A stretch of DNA of 64,000 bases, from positions 1-64,000 of the forward strand of contig NZ_JACJPI010000040.1 in the NCBI RefSeq assembly GCF_014695975.1. The letters are read 5' to 3'. Each line of letters begins with the position of its first letter. The stretch's first letter is position 1. The position numbers and the translations under genes were made by a program. The stretch is from Leptolyngbya sp. FACHB-321. Lineage in GTDB: Bacteria > Cyanobacteriota > Cyanobacteriia > Leptolyngbyales > Leptolyngbyaceae. Positions 18,599 through 28,558 of the stretch are shown in pieces. Below the pieces are notes generated by a model. It worked only from the letters and a program-made list of their open reading frames with translations, was not told the origin of the DNA and did no database searches.

Positions 18599-20326
18599 TT
18601 AAATGGTGGGGCGAGCGCTAGATGCATCTAACGATGTCGTAAATTCCAGCACCTCATTTTGGGAACTGCCAAATTTTAATTGAGTGCCGGGTTGCAGGGG
18701 TACTTCCTGACGATGGACTTTGCGCCAGTTTCTGGAGCCCAGACCAGGCTCCAACATCCAAGTGCCAAAGCGCGAAAAATCTTCGAGAAAGTAGGATATT
18801 GCTTCATTGCTATTAGGCTGAGGCTGCCGACAAAAAATAACGGCGTGTTTGCGAGAAACTCCGCCCTGGTCTTCTTGTAGCACTAAATCGTTTTCACCTC
18901 GATCGCGACCGACTCGCATAAACCCGCTCTGGATGTGCCAAACTTTTGCAGTCACAAGCGATCGCAACGCTGCATCCGGCTTGGGCTGCCCCAGACGCGT
19001 GATGAGCCCTGGCATAGCGGTCAGACTACCCTCAAGCGGCTGCAACAGTTCGCCATCAAATTCGGGATGCATGTAGAGTACCGGCAGTGTCCAGGCTTGC
19101 TGGTTAAAGCGGTACAGCGTGAGCAGGTGCTGACGGGCAACCGCAACTGCCTGGTCGATCGGCACTCGTCCTGAGAGCGCTCGGGCAAATGCTTGAATAA
19201 AACTCAGCGCTTCTTCGTCGGTGATGGAATCACGCATACCTAAAACGGCAGGAACGCCATGATGAATCAGCACTTCTGCAAGGCTGCTACGCGGCATTGC
19301 CTGCGATCGTGATTCTGGTGCCACGGTAGAGTCAGCAATCGTTTCGTGGTCAGGTTGCGCGCCCCAGCAGGCATTAAAGACGGCTAGCTTTACCTGGCAG
19401 CGAGTAAGCACTTGCGCTAACTCAGTGCCATTCAAGGTCATAGCCGGTCGTAAAAATAGTAGTCCACCATCTGGAGCCGGAACCCCATGTCCTGCATAGA
19501 AAAAGACATTGTACGTCTGCTTCTCAAGCTGACTAATTAGAGCAGCAGGCGTGGGTTGCACGAGCGTATCCACCTGGCAGGGCGTAATCGTTGCGCCGCC
19601 AATGCCACTGCTGCCGGAGGTAGTTAGTAGGTGCGCCAGCACATTGGCTTCTTGTTCAAGCTGTAAGGTCTGTAGGGTTTCAGGTTGAACTGTGTTCGCA
19701 GAGCTTTGAGAGAAGCCTGACACGGGTTCAGAATCTTGACCCAGGACTAACAGAATTTTGAGAATGTTGTCCGATCGCAGTTCTGGCAAGGAACGGACAT
19801 CACTCGTTGTACGGCTAAACAAGAGTTGCTGTTGGAGCGAAATGGGTTGTTTGCCCGCGCCATCCTGCATAATTTCCCACGGCAGCGCCACCAAATTGGG
19901 ATCGCGAACTTCTAGCCGCAGCCGCAGCGGTTTTGATTGACCCATGGCAATCCCCTGACTGTGATTGAGGCTACCCTGGATGGGACCATCAAAAAGCCAC
20001 TGCCAGAGGCTCATGCCCAGGCTCTGCATCAACCGACCCGATTGGCTTACAGGCGCACCGGGAGTCGGTGGCGGTGTTTCTAGTGGCAAGACAAGATCAG
20101 GGGGCAGTTCATCAACTTGTGAAACTTGCGGCACGTCCGGTAGGCTTCTGGCAGAAAACATTTCTTGCCAGCCCAGCCAAAGATGCTGTAAGTTGTCTGA
20201 CCACAGACAGTCGTGCAAAACGTAGCCCCCTGGGTATGGAGCTTGGGTGACATGAACCGCATAGTGGTTGGCGGTGCGTAAAGGTGCGATCGCCAAATTC
20301 AAGCAGGGAATTTCAGACAAAGACAT
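18599..20326 (-). CDS. CHAT (caspase-like) protease with C-terminal FHA domain
   Basis: NVFFYAGHGVPAPDGG..LAVFNACWGA His/Cys motifs; C-terminal RVGRDRGENDLVLQEDQGGVSRKHAVIF FHA motif. Confidence 0.88.
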   Translation of the reverse strand: MSLSEIPCLNLAIAPLRTANHYAVHVTQAPYPGGYVLHDCLWSDNLQHLWLGWQEMFSARSLPDVPQVSQVDELPPDLVLPLETPPPTPGAPVSQSGRLMQSLGMSLWQWLFDGPIQGSLNHSQGIAMGQSKPLRLRLEVRDPNLVALPWEIMQDGAGKQPISLQQQLLFSRTTSDVRSLPELRSDNILKILLVLGQDSEPVSGFSQSSANTVQPETLQTLQLEQEANVLAHLLTTSGSSGIGGATITPCQVDTLVQPTPAALISQLEKQTYNVFFYAGHGVPAPDGGLLFLRPAMTLNGTELAQVLTRCQVKLAVFNACWGAQPDHETIADSTVAPESRSQAMPRSSLAEVLIHHGVPAVLGMRDSITDEEALSFIQAFARALSGRVPIDQAVAVARQHLLTLYRFNQQAWTLPVLYMHPEFDGELLQPLEGSLTAMPGLITRLGQPKPDAALRSLVTAKVWHIQSGFMRVGRDRGENDLVLQEDQGGVSRKHAVIFCRQPQPNSNEAISYFLEDFSRFGTWMLEPGLGSRNWRKVHRQEVPLQPGTQLKFGSSQNEVLEFTTSLDASSARPTI

Positions 20327-20465
20327 TCCAGGAGTAAGACCAACCCATCATGACGTCAAGATTGTTTTAACAGTCTAGTCCGTGTTTGTCCTAGTTGATA
20401 GCGCTAGCAAAGAGATAAGTATAAAGGATGAGTTTTCCCTTTTGCCTTTTCCCTTTTGCCTTCCT

Positions 20466-22283
20466 CTAATCCGTCTGCACTGGTTCAATCTGGCTAGGAC
20501 TGGTGATTTTCTTTTTGGGATTGAAGTAGGCTGCTAGCACCTGCCGTACCATGGGCGCTGCAAACGACCCACCGCCGCCACCAGAGTTTTCACCAAATGC
20601 CACGACGACAATTTCTGGTTTTGCGGTGGGACCGTAGGCTCCAAACCAGGTATGGGATTCCCGTCCGATGTCTTCTGCTGTACCGCTTTTACCAGACATT
20701 GGAGGCAGTGACGCTACATTTAGCGCCTCACCCGTGCCGCCATCAATGACCGCACGAAGCCCTTCGCGGAGTATGCGAACGGTTTCAGGTTTCAGGTTTA
20801 GGGGTTCCCTCCAATTTTGGGCGGCTTCATTATCTTTAAGCAGATGTGGCTTGACGAGATAGCCATCATTAGCTGGTACTGCAAACATGACAGCGACCTG
20901 AAGTGGCGTAGTTTGTAGAAAACCCTGTCCGATCGACATATTGACCGTATCGCCCAAATACCAGCCTTCTTTGACTTCTTTGCGCTTCCATTCATCGTCG
21001 GGTACGAGTCCGGCGCTTTCTTCTTCTGACAGGTCAATGCCTGTTTTGCGCCCAAAGCCGTAGCGCCGTGTCCATTGAATGAGGTCACGATCGCCGACAC
21101 CCATCCCAATCTGATAGAAAAAGGTATCGCTGCTCCATTGCATAGCACCGACAAAACCCAATGGACCAAAGCCAGCACGGTTCCAGTCGCCAAACTCAAT
21201 GCCACCGACCGTAATGGATGGGTAAGTTCCCAGTACGGTATCTGGGCTAAATTTACCCGTTTCTAAAGCGGCTGTAGTGGTGACAATTTTGAAGGTGCTG
21301 GCAGGCGGAAAGCCTTGTATGGCACGGTTAACGAACGGATGATCTTCGCTTTGTAGGCGCTGCCACTGGGCATCGGTAATGCGGGTAGAAAATAAATTGG
21401 GGTCAAAGGTGGGGCGGCTGACCATTGCTAACACAGCACCATTGGTTGGGTCGATCGCCACGATCGCCCCTTTGCGATTGCCCAGTGCCGTTTCTGCCGC
21501 CTTTTGCAGCTCTAGGTCTAGGGTAAGCTGTACATCCTTCCCCGCTTGTGTGGGCTTTTTGCCTAGGACTCTAACCACTTGTCCTTCACCGTCAACCTCG
21601 ACTTGTTGCCCGCCCCACTCGCCGCGCAGCAGCGTTTCATAAGTTGACTCAACGCCCATTTGACCAATGACATCGCCAAGCCGATAGCCTTCGCTCTTCC
21701 GCTTTTCGAGCTCGCGATCGTCCATTTCACCCGTGTAGCCAAGTACATGAGCCGCCAAATCCCCATTAGGGTAATAGCGTACTGCTTCCGCATCGACCTG
21801 CACACCCTCCATCTGGCTGCCGTATTCTGCCAGCGCTGTCACCTGTGCCGGACTCACACCACGCGCAATGCGAACCAAAAAAGGAGAGTTGTAGCCTGCT
21901 TGTTCCAGACGATTTTTGATAGTTGCTTCGGGTACGTTGAGGATTTGCGACAAACGCTGCAATGTAGTTGCCCATTCTGCCTTTTTACGAGCGAGAGGCC
22001 AAAGGAAGACAGAATGAGACAAACGGCTACCAGCCAGCATTCTGCCTTTACGATCGAGGATTTTGCCGCGCTCTGGCTGTTTGGGAATTAAGCGAATACG
22101 ATTATTCTCAGCCAACTGTTGATTGCGATCGCCCTCCACCAGCTGTAGGTATACAAGACGGCTACCCATGCCCACCATCATGACTAGCGAAACGCCCAGC
22201 ATCAAGGCGATCGATTGGTAGCGCCGTCCCACCGTACGGGGCGTGGTCTGAGTAACAACAGTAGAAGGTTGAGTTAAAGTCAT
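20466..22283 (-). CDS. mrdA: Penicillin-binding protein 2 (peptidoglycan transpeptidase)
   Basis: GFPPASTFKIVTTTAALE (SxxK), SSDTFFYQIG (SxN-like), SGKSGTAE (KSGT); N-terminal PBP dimer region. Confidence 0.92.
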   Translation of the reverse strand: MTLTQPSTVVTQTTPRTVGRRYQSIALMLGVSLVMMVGMGSRLVYLQLVEGDRNQQLAENNRIRLIPKQPERGKILDRKGRMLAGSRLSHSVFLWPLARKKAEWATTLQRLSQILNVPEATIKNRLEQAGYNSPFLVRIARGVSPAQVTALAEYGSQMEGVQVDAEAVRYYPNGDLAAHVLGYTGEMDDRELEKRKSEGYRLGDVIGQMGVESTYETLLRGEWGGQQVEVDGEGQVVRVLGKKPTQAGKDVQLTLDLELQKAAETALGNRKGAIVAIDPTNGAVLAMVSRPTFDPNLFSTRITDAQWQRLQSEDHPFVNRAIQGFPPASTFKIVTTTAALETGKFSPDTVLGTYPSITVGGIEFGDWNRAGFGPLGFVGAMQWSSDTFFYQIGMGVGDRDLIQWTRRYGFGRKTGIDLSEEESAGLVPDDEWKRKEVKEGWYLGDTVNMSIGQGFLQTTPLQVAVMFAVPANDGYLVKPHLLKDNEAAQNWREPLNLKPETVRILREGLRAVIDGGTGEALNVASLPPMSGKSGTAEDIGRESHTWFGAYGPTAKPEIVVVAFGENSGGGGGSFAAPMVRQVLAAYFNPKKKITSPSQIEPVQTD

Positions 22284-22721
22284 ACAGGCATCAAAGTAGC
22301 ATTAGCTGCAAGGTAGACGAGCCATTTGCCAGGTTGCTCGATCGCCCATGAGCCGTTGGTAAAAAAGTTGGGCAATCTAAGGTAACGCACTGTTCCATCC
22401 CACTCCCCCTTTATGCTGCAATGTAGTATCACCAGTACCGTATCCTGAGATTAATTAGTTGCTGAGAAAAATAGCTCATTTTTGCCAGCAGGCGATTACT
22501 TCAAAGGTTGAAAGCAGATTATAAGGGTAAGGATCGGTCATTGAGTCAACGTTCGATCGGTAGAATAAACCAGCAGGTACAATCCGTCACTTTATCAGAA
22601 GATGAGCTGATATTTCTCAGTACAGGTTCCAAAGCACCTTTAGCTATAAACTTATAAACTCCTTCCACGCCTCAATTGCCCCCTGCATTGTGTACGGAAT
22701 CAACCATAGGGAATCGCCGCT

Positions 22722-23855
22722 ATGTCTCAAACCATCACGCATAACCAGCGCTCTATGGCAACGGATACTAGGTTTGATGTTGAGCTCCGTAAGGTCTTCA
22801 AGGTTTTCAATGGCGAAACCGCAGTGCAAGGCATTGACCTTTGCATCCGTCGCGGCGAGTTTTTTAGTATCCTGGGTCCCTCTGGTTGCGGCAAAACAAC
22901 CACGCTGCGGATGATTGCAGGGTTCGATACGCCATCTGCAGGAGAGCTGCTTATTCAAGGTCAGTTGATGACTCAGGTGCCGCCCTACCGTCGTCCTGTC
23001 AACACGGTGTTTCAGAGCTATGCCTTGTTTAGCCACCTCACTGTGCGCGAAAATATTGGTTTTGGGCTACGCATTAAGCGACAGCGTAAGGCAGAAATCG
23101 CTGATCGCGTCCAGGAAGTAATGCAGCTCGTTAAGATGGAAGCGTTTGCCAATCGCTTTCCGGCTCAGCTTTCTGGCGGACAGCAGCAACGAGTGGCGCT
23201 GGCACGTGCCCTTGTTAATCGTCCGGCTGTGCTGCTTTTGGATGAACCCCTGGGTGCACTTGACCTTAAGCTGCGTAAAGAAATGCAGGTCGAACTGTCA
23301 AACTTGCATCAGGAACTGCAACTGACGTTTGTCATGGTGACTCACGACCAGGAAGAAGCGCTGAGTCTTTCTGATCGCATTGCTGTCATGAACCGTGGCA
23401 AAATCGAGCAAGTGGATACACCCAACCGGATCTATGAGCAGCCGCAGACTCCTTTTGTAGCTGATTTTATTGGTGATACCAATCTCTTTCCTGCCAAGAT
23501 CGAAGGTGCCCATCCAGCGATGCTCTGGATTACGACCGCCAACGGGCTGAAGATGAAGGTAAGACCGATCGAAACAGCGATCCCTTTAACATCAGGGTCA
23601 GTTGTCGTCAGTGTGCGTCCAGAAAAAATTTATGTCAGCCGCACTATTCCTGGCGACATGGTCAATTGTTTTGAAGGGCGCTTACGGCACGTGATGTACC
23701 TGGGTACCCATGTTCACTATGTTGTCGAACTGCTCTCTGGCGATCGCCTCACCATTATGCAACCCAACACAATCGACGGTTTGCCGGGTGCCGATACACC
23801 CATTTATGTCCAGTGGGCACCGAACGATTGTTTGGCGATTCCAGCCGTGAGTTAG
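22722..23855 (+). CDS. potA: Spermidine/putrescine ABC transporter ATP-binding protein
   Basis: Walker A GPSGCGKTTTLRMIAGF, LSGGQQQRVALARAL, LLLDEPLGALDLKLR, TOBE-like C terminus, pot-type neighbours. Confidence 0.9.
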   Translation: MSQTITHNQRSMATDTRFDVELRKVFKVFNGETAVQGIDLCIRRGEFFSILGPSGCGKTTTLRMIAGFDTPSAGELLIQGQLMTQVPPYRRPVNTVFQSYALFSHLTVRENIGFGLRIKRQRKAEIADRVQEVMQLVKMEAFANRFPAQLSGGQQQRVALARALVNRPAVLLLDEPLGALDLKLRKEMQVELSNLHQELQLTFVMVTHDQEEALSLSDRIAVMNRGKIEQVDTPNRIYEQPQTPFVADFIGDTNLFPAKIEGAHPAMLWITTANGLKMKVRPIETAIPLTSGSVVVSVRPEKIYVSRTIPGDMVNCFEGRLRHVMYLGTHVHYVVELLSGDRLTIMQPNTIDGLPGADTPIYVQWAPNDCLAIPAVS

Positions 23856-23957
23856 AAGCTAGCCGTCGACCGTCAGAACCAACTCTCATGTTCTAGCGCA
23901 GTGGTGCAATCAAGACTCAAAACTTTCAGCCTTTAGCCTTTAGCCTTATTCCCCATC

Positions 23958-25106
23958 GTGCCTCCTTCCTTTTACTCAACGCCAGCTTCGTCCTCATCCC
24001 GTCCTGGCAGGATGCACCGATCGCGGCGAGCGTTTTTGCAGGCAGCGGCAGGTGCCTTGTCTGGTCTGACCCTTTCAAGCTGTGGTTGGACGTTAGCAGA
24101 GGTGCGACCACTGCAACCCAATGCTAAAACAGCGAATGAATTACGTATCTACACGTGGTCAAGCTATATCGATAATGCCTTGCTAGAAGGCTTTAGAGCG
24201 CAAACGGGCATTCGAGTCATTGCCGATACATTTGACTCGAATGAAACGATGTTGGCAGCCTTTCAAGCTGGGAAGGGAGCCGCCTACAGCGTCATCTATC
24301 CCTCCGATTACGCTGTGGCAAAGATGATTCAACTCAAACTGCTACAACAGCTTGATCTAAGCCGTATTCAGGGTTTGGATAATATCCTGCCAAAGTTTCA
24401 GTCGTCTGCTCATGATCCAGGCAATCGCTACCATGTGCCGATTAGCTGGGGCACTACTGGTTTGATTTACAACAGTGTAAAGCTGAAGCCTGCACCAACT
24501 GATTGGAGCTATCTCTGGGCAGAGCAGCAAACCCTGTCTCGTCGGATGACGTTGATTAACGACACGCGAGAGGTGATGGGCGCAGCCCTGCGATCGCTCG
24601 GCTATTCTTACAACTCCACCAATCCGCAAGAAATTCAGCAGGCATACGAAAAGCTCGCCCTTCTGAAACCAGCGATCGCCTCTTTTACTACAGATGCGTG
24701 GCGCGATCAGCTGATTGCTGGGGATTTGCTTCTTGCGATGGGGTATTCGGCAGATGCTATGTCTGTCACGCTTGCCAATCCCGACTTGAAGTACGTCATT
24801 CCCAGTAGCGGCACCTCCCTTTGGAGCGACACAATGGTGATTCCCAAAAACGCCCCTAACCCCGATGTTGCTTATGCCTGGATTAACTACGTGCTGCAAC
24901 CGTCTGTTGCTGCCCAGATGACTGAGCGCCTCAACTTTGCCTCTCCCAATCAATCTGCTTTCGACCAGTTGCCAGCCCCTTTACGCAACAATGAGATTCT
25001 CTTTCCGCCAGAAAGCCTGTTAACGAAGTGTGAGGGCGTTGCACCAGTGAAAGCATCGATCGAAGAGCTATATGAAAAATATTGGACTCAGCTCACTAGC
25101 AGCTAA
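23958..25106 (+). CDS. potD: Spermidine/putrescine ABC transporter substrate-binding protein
   Basis: RRAFLQAAAGALSGLTLSSCGW Tat/lipobox-like leader; ELRIYTWSSYIDNALLEGF; YEKYWTQL C terminus. Confidence 0.9.
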   Translation: MPPSFYSTPASSSSRPGRMHRSRRAFLQAAAGALSGLTLSSCGWTLAEVRPLQPNAKTANELRIYTWSSYIDNALLEGFRAQTGIRVIADTFDSNETMLAAFQAGKGAAYSVIYPSDYAVAKMIQLKLLQQLDLSRIQGLDNILPKFQSSAHDPGNRYHVPISWGTTGLIYNSVKLKPAPTDWSYLWAEQQTLSRRMTLINDTREVMGAALRSLGYSYNSTNPQEIQQAYEKLALLKPAIASFTTDAWRDQLIAGDLLLAMGYSADAMSVTLANPDLKYVIPSSGTSLWSDTMVIPKNAPNPDVAYAWINYVLQPSVAAQMTERLNFASPNQSAFDQLPAPLRNNEILFPPESLLTKCEGVAPVKASIEELYEKYWTQLTSS

Positions 25107-25204
25107 AGGTCGGTTGTTAAAAAGCAAAAGGTAGCAGTCGGCGGTCAGCCATCAGCTTCAACTCAAAACTCATCCCTCAGTCTTCCTCCTTCATCCCTTC
25201 CTCT

Positions 25205-26110
25205 ATGTCCCAAGCATTGCCTCCTGCCCCGTCAAATGCTCCGTCCCGCGATGATCGCACAGAGTTGCCTCGGTGGATAGAGCCACTACTGCTTTTGGGA
25301 CCTGCTGGGATCTGGCTAGGCTTACTGCTGATTATTCCCACATTGTTAATTGTGGAGCTAAGTCTGGTGCCTAGCATACGACCGGGGCAGGTCGTGAATC
25401 CGTCTGGGTTGAACAACTATGCGCTCATTTTTCAGCCGATTTATCTTCAAGTGCTGGGGCGATCGCTGTTCTTTGCGTTAGGAACAACAATTATCTGTTT
25501 GCTGCTAGGCTTTCCTGTTGCTTACTGGATTGCTCTCATGGTGCCAAAGCGTTGGCAGAATCTACTCGTCGTCGGGTTTGTCCTACCGCTGTGGACATCA
25601 TCCCTGCTCCGCTCTTACGCCTGGATTACAATTTTGCGCCCAACGGGTGTCCTTAATTCACTGCTTCAAAGCATCGGGCTACCTGCACTCGACATTCTCA
25701 ATCGAAGTCCAGCGGTACTGGTGGGCATGAGCTATAGCCTGTTGCCGTATATGGTGCTGATCCTTTATGCCTCGCTAGAGAAGCTTGATCGATCACTGCT
25801 AGAAGCTGCCGCTGATTTGGGTGCCTCACCTTCACAGGTCTTCTGGCGCGTGACCGTACCACAAACCATCCCTGGCATTACTGCTGGTGCGCTGCTGGTG
25901 TTTATTACGGGACTGGGTGATTTTGTTGATCCAGAATTGCTAGGCGGCGCTTCTAGCATGACGGCTGCCCGCCTTATTTACAACCAATTTTTGGGTGCAA
26001 CGCAAAACTGGGGCTTTGGCTCTGCCCTTAGTACTCTGCTCATTCTGGCAGTCAGCATCGCGATCGCACTGCTGCTAAAGTACGGCGATCGCAACACCAG
26101 TAACGTTTAG
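25205..26110 (+). CDS. potB: Spermidine/putrescine ABC transporter permease
   Basis: Six-TM permease with EAAADLGASPSQVFWRVTVPQTIPGI EAA loop. Confidence 0.9.
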   Translation: MSQALPPAPSNAPSRDDRTELPRWIEPLLLLGPAGIWLGLLLIIPTLLIVELSLVPSIRPGQVVNPSGLNNYALIFQPIYLQVLGRSLFFALGTTIICLLLGFPVAYWIALMVPKRWQNLLVVGFVLPLWTSSLLRSYAWITILRPTGVLNSLLQSIGLPALDILNRSPAVLVGMSYSLLPYMVLILYASLEKLDRSLLEAAADLGASPSQVFWRVTVPQTIPGITAGALLVFITGLGDFVDPELLGGASSMTAARLIYNQFLGATQNWGFGSALSTLLILAVSIAIALLLKYGDRNTSNV

Positions 26111-26165
26111 GGTTTTAAGGTCAGTAAGTAATATACAGTAGCCAGAATTAACTCAGAACGTCCCC

Positions 26166-27023
26166 TTGCCTCCTGCCCCTTTCCTTTCTATCTTCATGTC
26201 TTCCTCCAAACCCAAACTCCCCGTTTCCTGGCAGTCGCTCTTCTCGCTGCTAATGTTTGGCTTTATGTATCTGCCCATTCTGGTGCTAGCGTTCTACAGT
26301 TTCAACCAGTCACCCTACAGCGCTGGTTGGACAGGCTTTACGTTAGATTGGTATCGCAAATTTTTTAGCGACGAACGCATTCTTTCGGCGTTGGCAGATA
26401 GCTTGAGGGTCGCGTTTTTTGCAGTTGGGATCGCCGCTATCATCGGCACATTAATGGCAGTGGGGCTAGCACGCTACCGGTTTCCGGGCAAAAACCTTTA
26501 TCGAGGTGCTGCTTACCTGCCGCTGATTATTCCCGATATTGCGATCGCAGTCTCGACACTGGTTTTTCTAGCTGCCGTTGCGATCCCGTTTAGCGGGGGT
26601 CTAGTGCAACTGAGTTTGTGGACAGTCGTAGCAGCCCACGTTGTTTTCTGCCTGTCCTACGTGGCGCTTGTCGTTTCTACCCGCCTAACCGATCTAAATC
26701 CGCATTTGGAAGAGGCAGCACTTGATTTGGGTGCAACGCCAGCGCAAGCGTTTGTACAGGTGCTGCTGCCGGAACTAATGCCCGCGATCGTCTCAGGCTG
26801 CTTACTGGCATTTGTACTCAGTATGGATGACTTTCTCATTGCCAGTTTTACAGCGGGCGGCGGCACCAACACCCTGCCGATGGAGATTTTTAGTCGCATC
26901 CGTACCGGAGTAAAGCCGGATATCAACGCCCTGAGCGTCATCCTAATTCTGGCATCCGGCTTACTTTTCTTTGTAGCCGAACTTATTCGCTACCGCAGTG
27001 ATAAAAAGCGGCTAGGCGAATAA
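26166..27023 (+). CDS. potC: Spermidine/putrescine ABC transporter permease
   Basis: EEAALDLGATPAQAFVQVLLPELMPAIVSG EAA loop; SMDDFLIASF; real start may be MSSSKPK. Confidence 0.9.
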   Translation: MPPAPFLSIFMSSSKPKLPVSWQSLFSLLMFGFMYLPILVLAFYSFNQSPYSAGWTGFTLDWYRKFFSDERILSALADSLRVAFFAVGIAAIIGTLMAVGLARYRFPGKNLYRGAAYLPLIIPDIAIAVSTLVFLAAVAIPFSGGLVQLSLWTVVAAHVVFCLSYVALVVSTRLTDLNPHLEEAALDLGATPAQAFVQVLLPELMPAIVSGCLLAFVLSMDDFLIASFTAGGGTNTLPMEIFSRIRTGVKPDINALSVILILASGLLFFVAELIRYRSDKKRLGE

Positions 27024-27075
27024 TGGCTATCGGTAGAAAGACCGATTAATTTCTTAACGATGACGAGAGAACGAA

Positions 27076-27252
27076 CTACTTAAAGCGATGTTTGCGCTTG
27101 GCGATCGCCTTACGCTTGCGCTTTTCGATCGGGGTTTCAAACTGCCGCAACCGCTTGATATCGGCAAAAATACCCGCCTTAGAAACCTGCCGCTTGAACC
27201 GCCGTAACGCCGATTCAATACCTTCGTTCTCGCCTAAAACTACCTGAGTCAT
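27076..27252 (-). CDS. rpsU: 30S ribosomal protein S21
   Basis: [58 protein letters not shown]. Confidence 0.95.
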   Translation of the reverse strand: MTQVVLGENEGIESALRRFKRQVSKAGIFADIKRLRQFETPIEKRKRKAIAKRKHRFK

Positions 27253-27370
27253 GCTCTCTCCTAATCTGATCAATCAACCAAAGCGCTCCAGCAAACCGTC
27301 TTACAAACGGCTTCACTGGAGCAAAGACAGTGTTATCACCAATTGCCATTCTCAAAGCCGGCTAATGATC

Positions 27371-27676
27371 CTAGTAGCCGCCTCGACTGCTGGAATAGCC
27401 TCTGCCCTCGCCGCCACCAGACGGTTTCCGGTCTTCGCGTGGACGTGCTTTATTGACTTTAAGATCGCGCCCCATCCATTCTGCACCGTCTAAGGCTTCG
27501 ATCGCGGCAGTCTCTTCTGCATCGGTTTCCATCTCAACGAAACCAAAGCCGCGAGGACGACCCGTCTCACGATCAGTGGGTAGCTGGACACGCTTGACCG
27601 TGCCATACTCTGCAAAAACACCGCTGAGATCCTCTTGTGTAACGGCGTAGGAAAGGTTGCCTACATAGATTGACAT
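27371..27676 (-). CDS. Single-RRM RNA-binding protein with Gly-rich tail (cyanobacterial Rbp)
   Basis: MSIYVGNLSYAVTQEDLSGVFAEYG..RPRGFGFVEM RNP motifs; C-terminal GGGEGRGYSSSRGGY; followed by rpsU. Confidence 0.95.
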   Translation of the reverse strand: MSIYVGNLSYAVTQEDLSGVFAEYGTVKRVQLPTDRETGRPRGFGFVEMETDAEETAAIEALDGAEWMGRDLKVNKARPREDRKPSGGGEGRGYSSSRGGY

Positions 27677-27839
27677 GAAATATCTCCGGAGAGTAATAGG
27701 TGTTGGGGTTTAAATCCGGAGAGAAGCCTGCTGAAACCAAGAACAAACACTGCAACCGAATCAAACTCTGCATCCTAGATTAGCACAGGATTAAGATTCG
27801 CAACCCCTACTTACCGTACTGTGAAGGAGCTTCACCGTT

Positions 27840-28478
27840 CTAGCGCAACGAAATATCAACGCCGCCTTGCTCGTCTTTAACCCTAACCTGAGCAGACCGT
27901 GGCTGCAATTGTGCACCCTCGACTTTGCATTCAAAGGTGTCTCCTGGTTGCGCGATACGAATCTTACCGCCGCAATCTGCTGTCACATCAGGTCCACCTT
28001 TCGCACGAATGCGATTCTGGATAAATTGCTCTAGCTTTGGTAGGACGAGTAAGCCTTGAGTATTCCACTGAAATTGACCATCTGGATTCGTTAGCTCCAC
28101 CACAAGCGCGAACGACTGACCGTCTGATGTTGCCTGGCAGTTGAAACGGTTGCCTGTCTTGACATCAAATTGTGCTGGGCAATCAACTGAATTGATTGGA
28201 ACTTTTGTCGCATCGGTAAACGCTTTGCTTAAGCGGCTTTCCAAATCTTTTGTTGCTTGCGATTTGCTGGTCGCTGTAGGGCTAGGCGTAATCGTAGGGC
28301 TAGCCACAATGGAGACAGAAGGGGTTGGTATACTGTTCCCGCCACTTTGGGGTTGGGTTGTACATCCTGCTAGAAGAGCGACGGTAAAGAGGGCGATCGC
28401 GCTGCCCCATCGCCTAATCGTGCCAGCATGACCGAATGCAAGCCGTTCTGCCGTTGGTAGACTGTAATGCTGACTCAT
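27840..28478 (-). CDS. DUF4333-like lipoprotein
   Basis: Lipobox-like VALLAGCTTQ; two DUF4333-like segments (VDCPAQFDVKTGNRFNCQA; ADCGGKIRIAQPGDTFECKV). Confidence 0.75.
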   Translation of the reverse strand: MSQHYSLPTAERLAFGHAGTIRRWGSAIALFTVALLAGCTTQPQSGGNSIPTPSVSIVASPTITPSPTATSKSQATKDLESRLSKAFTDATKVPINSVDCPAQFDVKTGNRFNCQATSDGQSFALVVELTNPDGQFQWNTQGLLVLPKLEQFIQNRIRAKGGPDVTADCGGKIRIAQPGDTFECKVEGAQLQPRSAQVRVKDEQGGVDISLR

Positions 28479-28558
28479 GAACCTGCTCGCTGCTGCACTG
28501 CCTATCGTAACGCAAACAGTGAGCGGAGCTTTTTAATCAAGCTTGAATCGCCACTTGC

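Noticed and set aside
22644-23036. Minus-strand 130-aa ORF
   Set aside because: Overlaps the potA start on the opposite strand; potA is clearly real
24357-24953. Minus-strand 198-aa ORF
   Set aside because: Antisense to potD, no domain-like content
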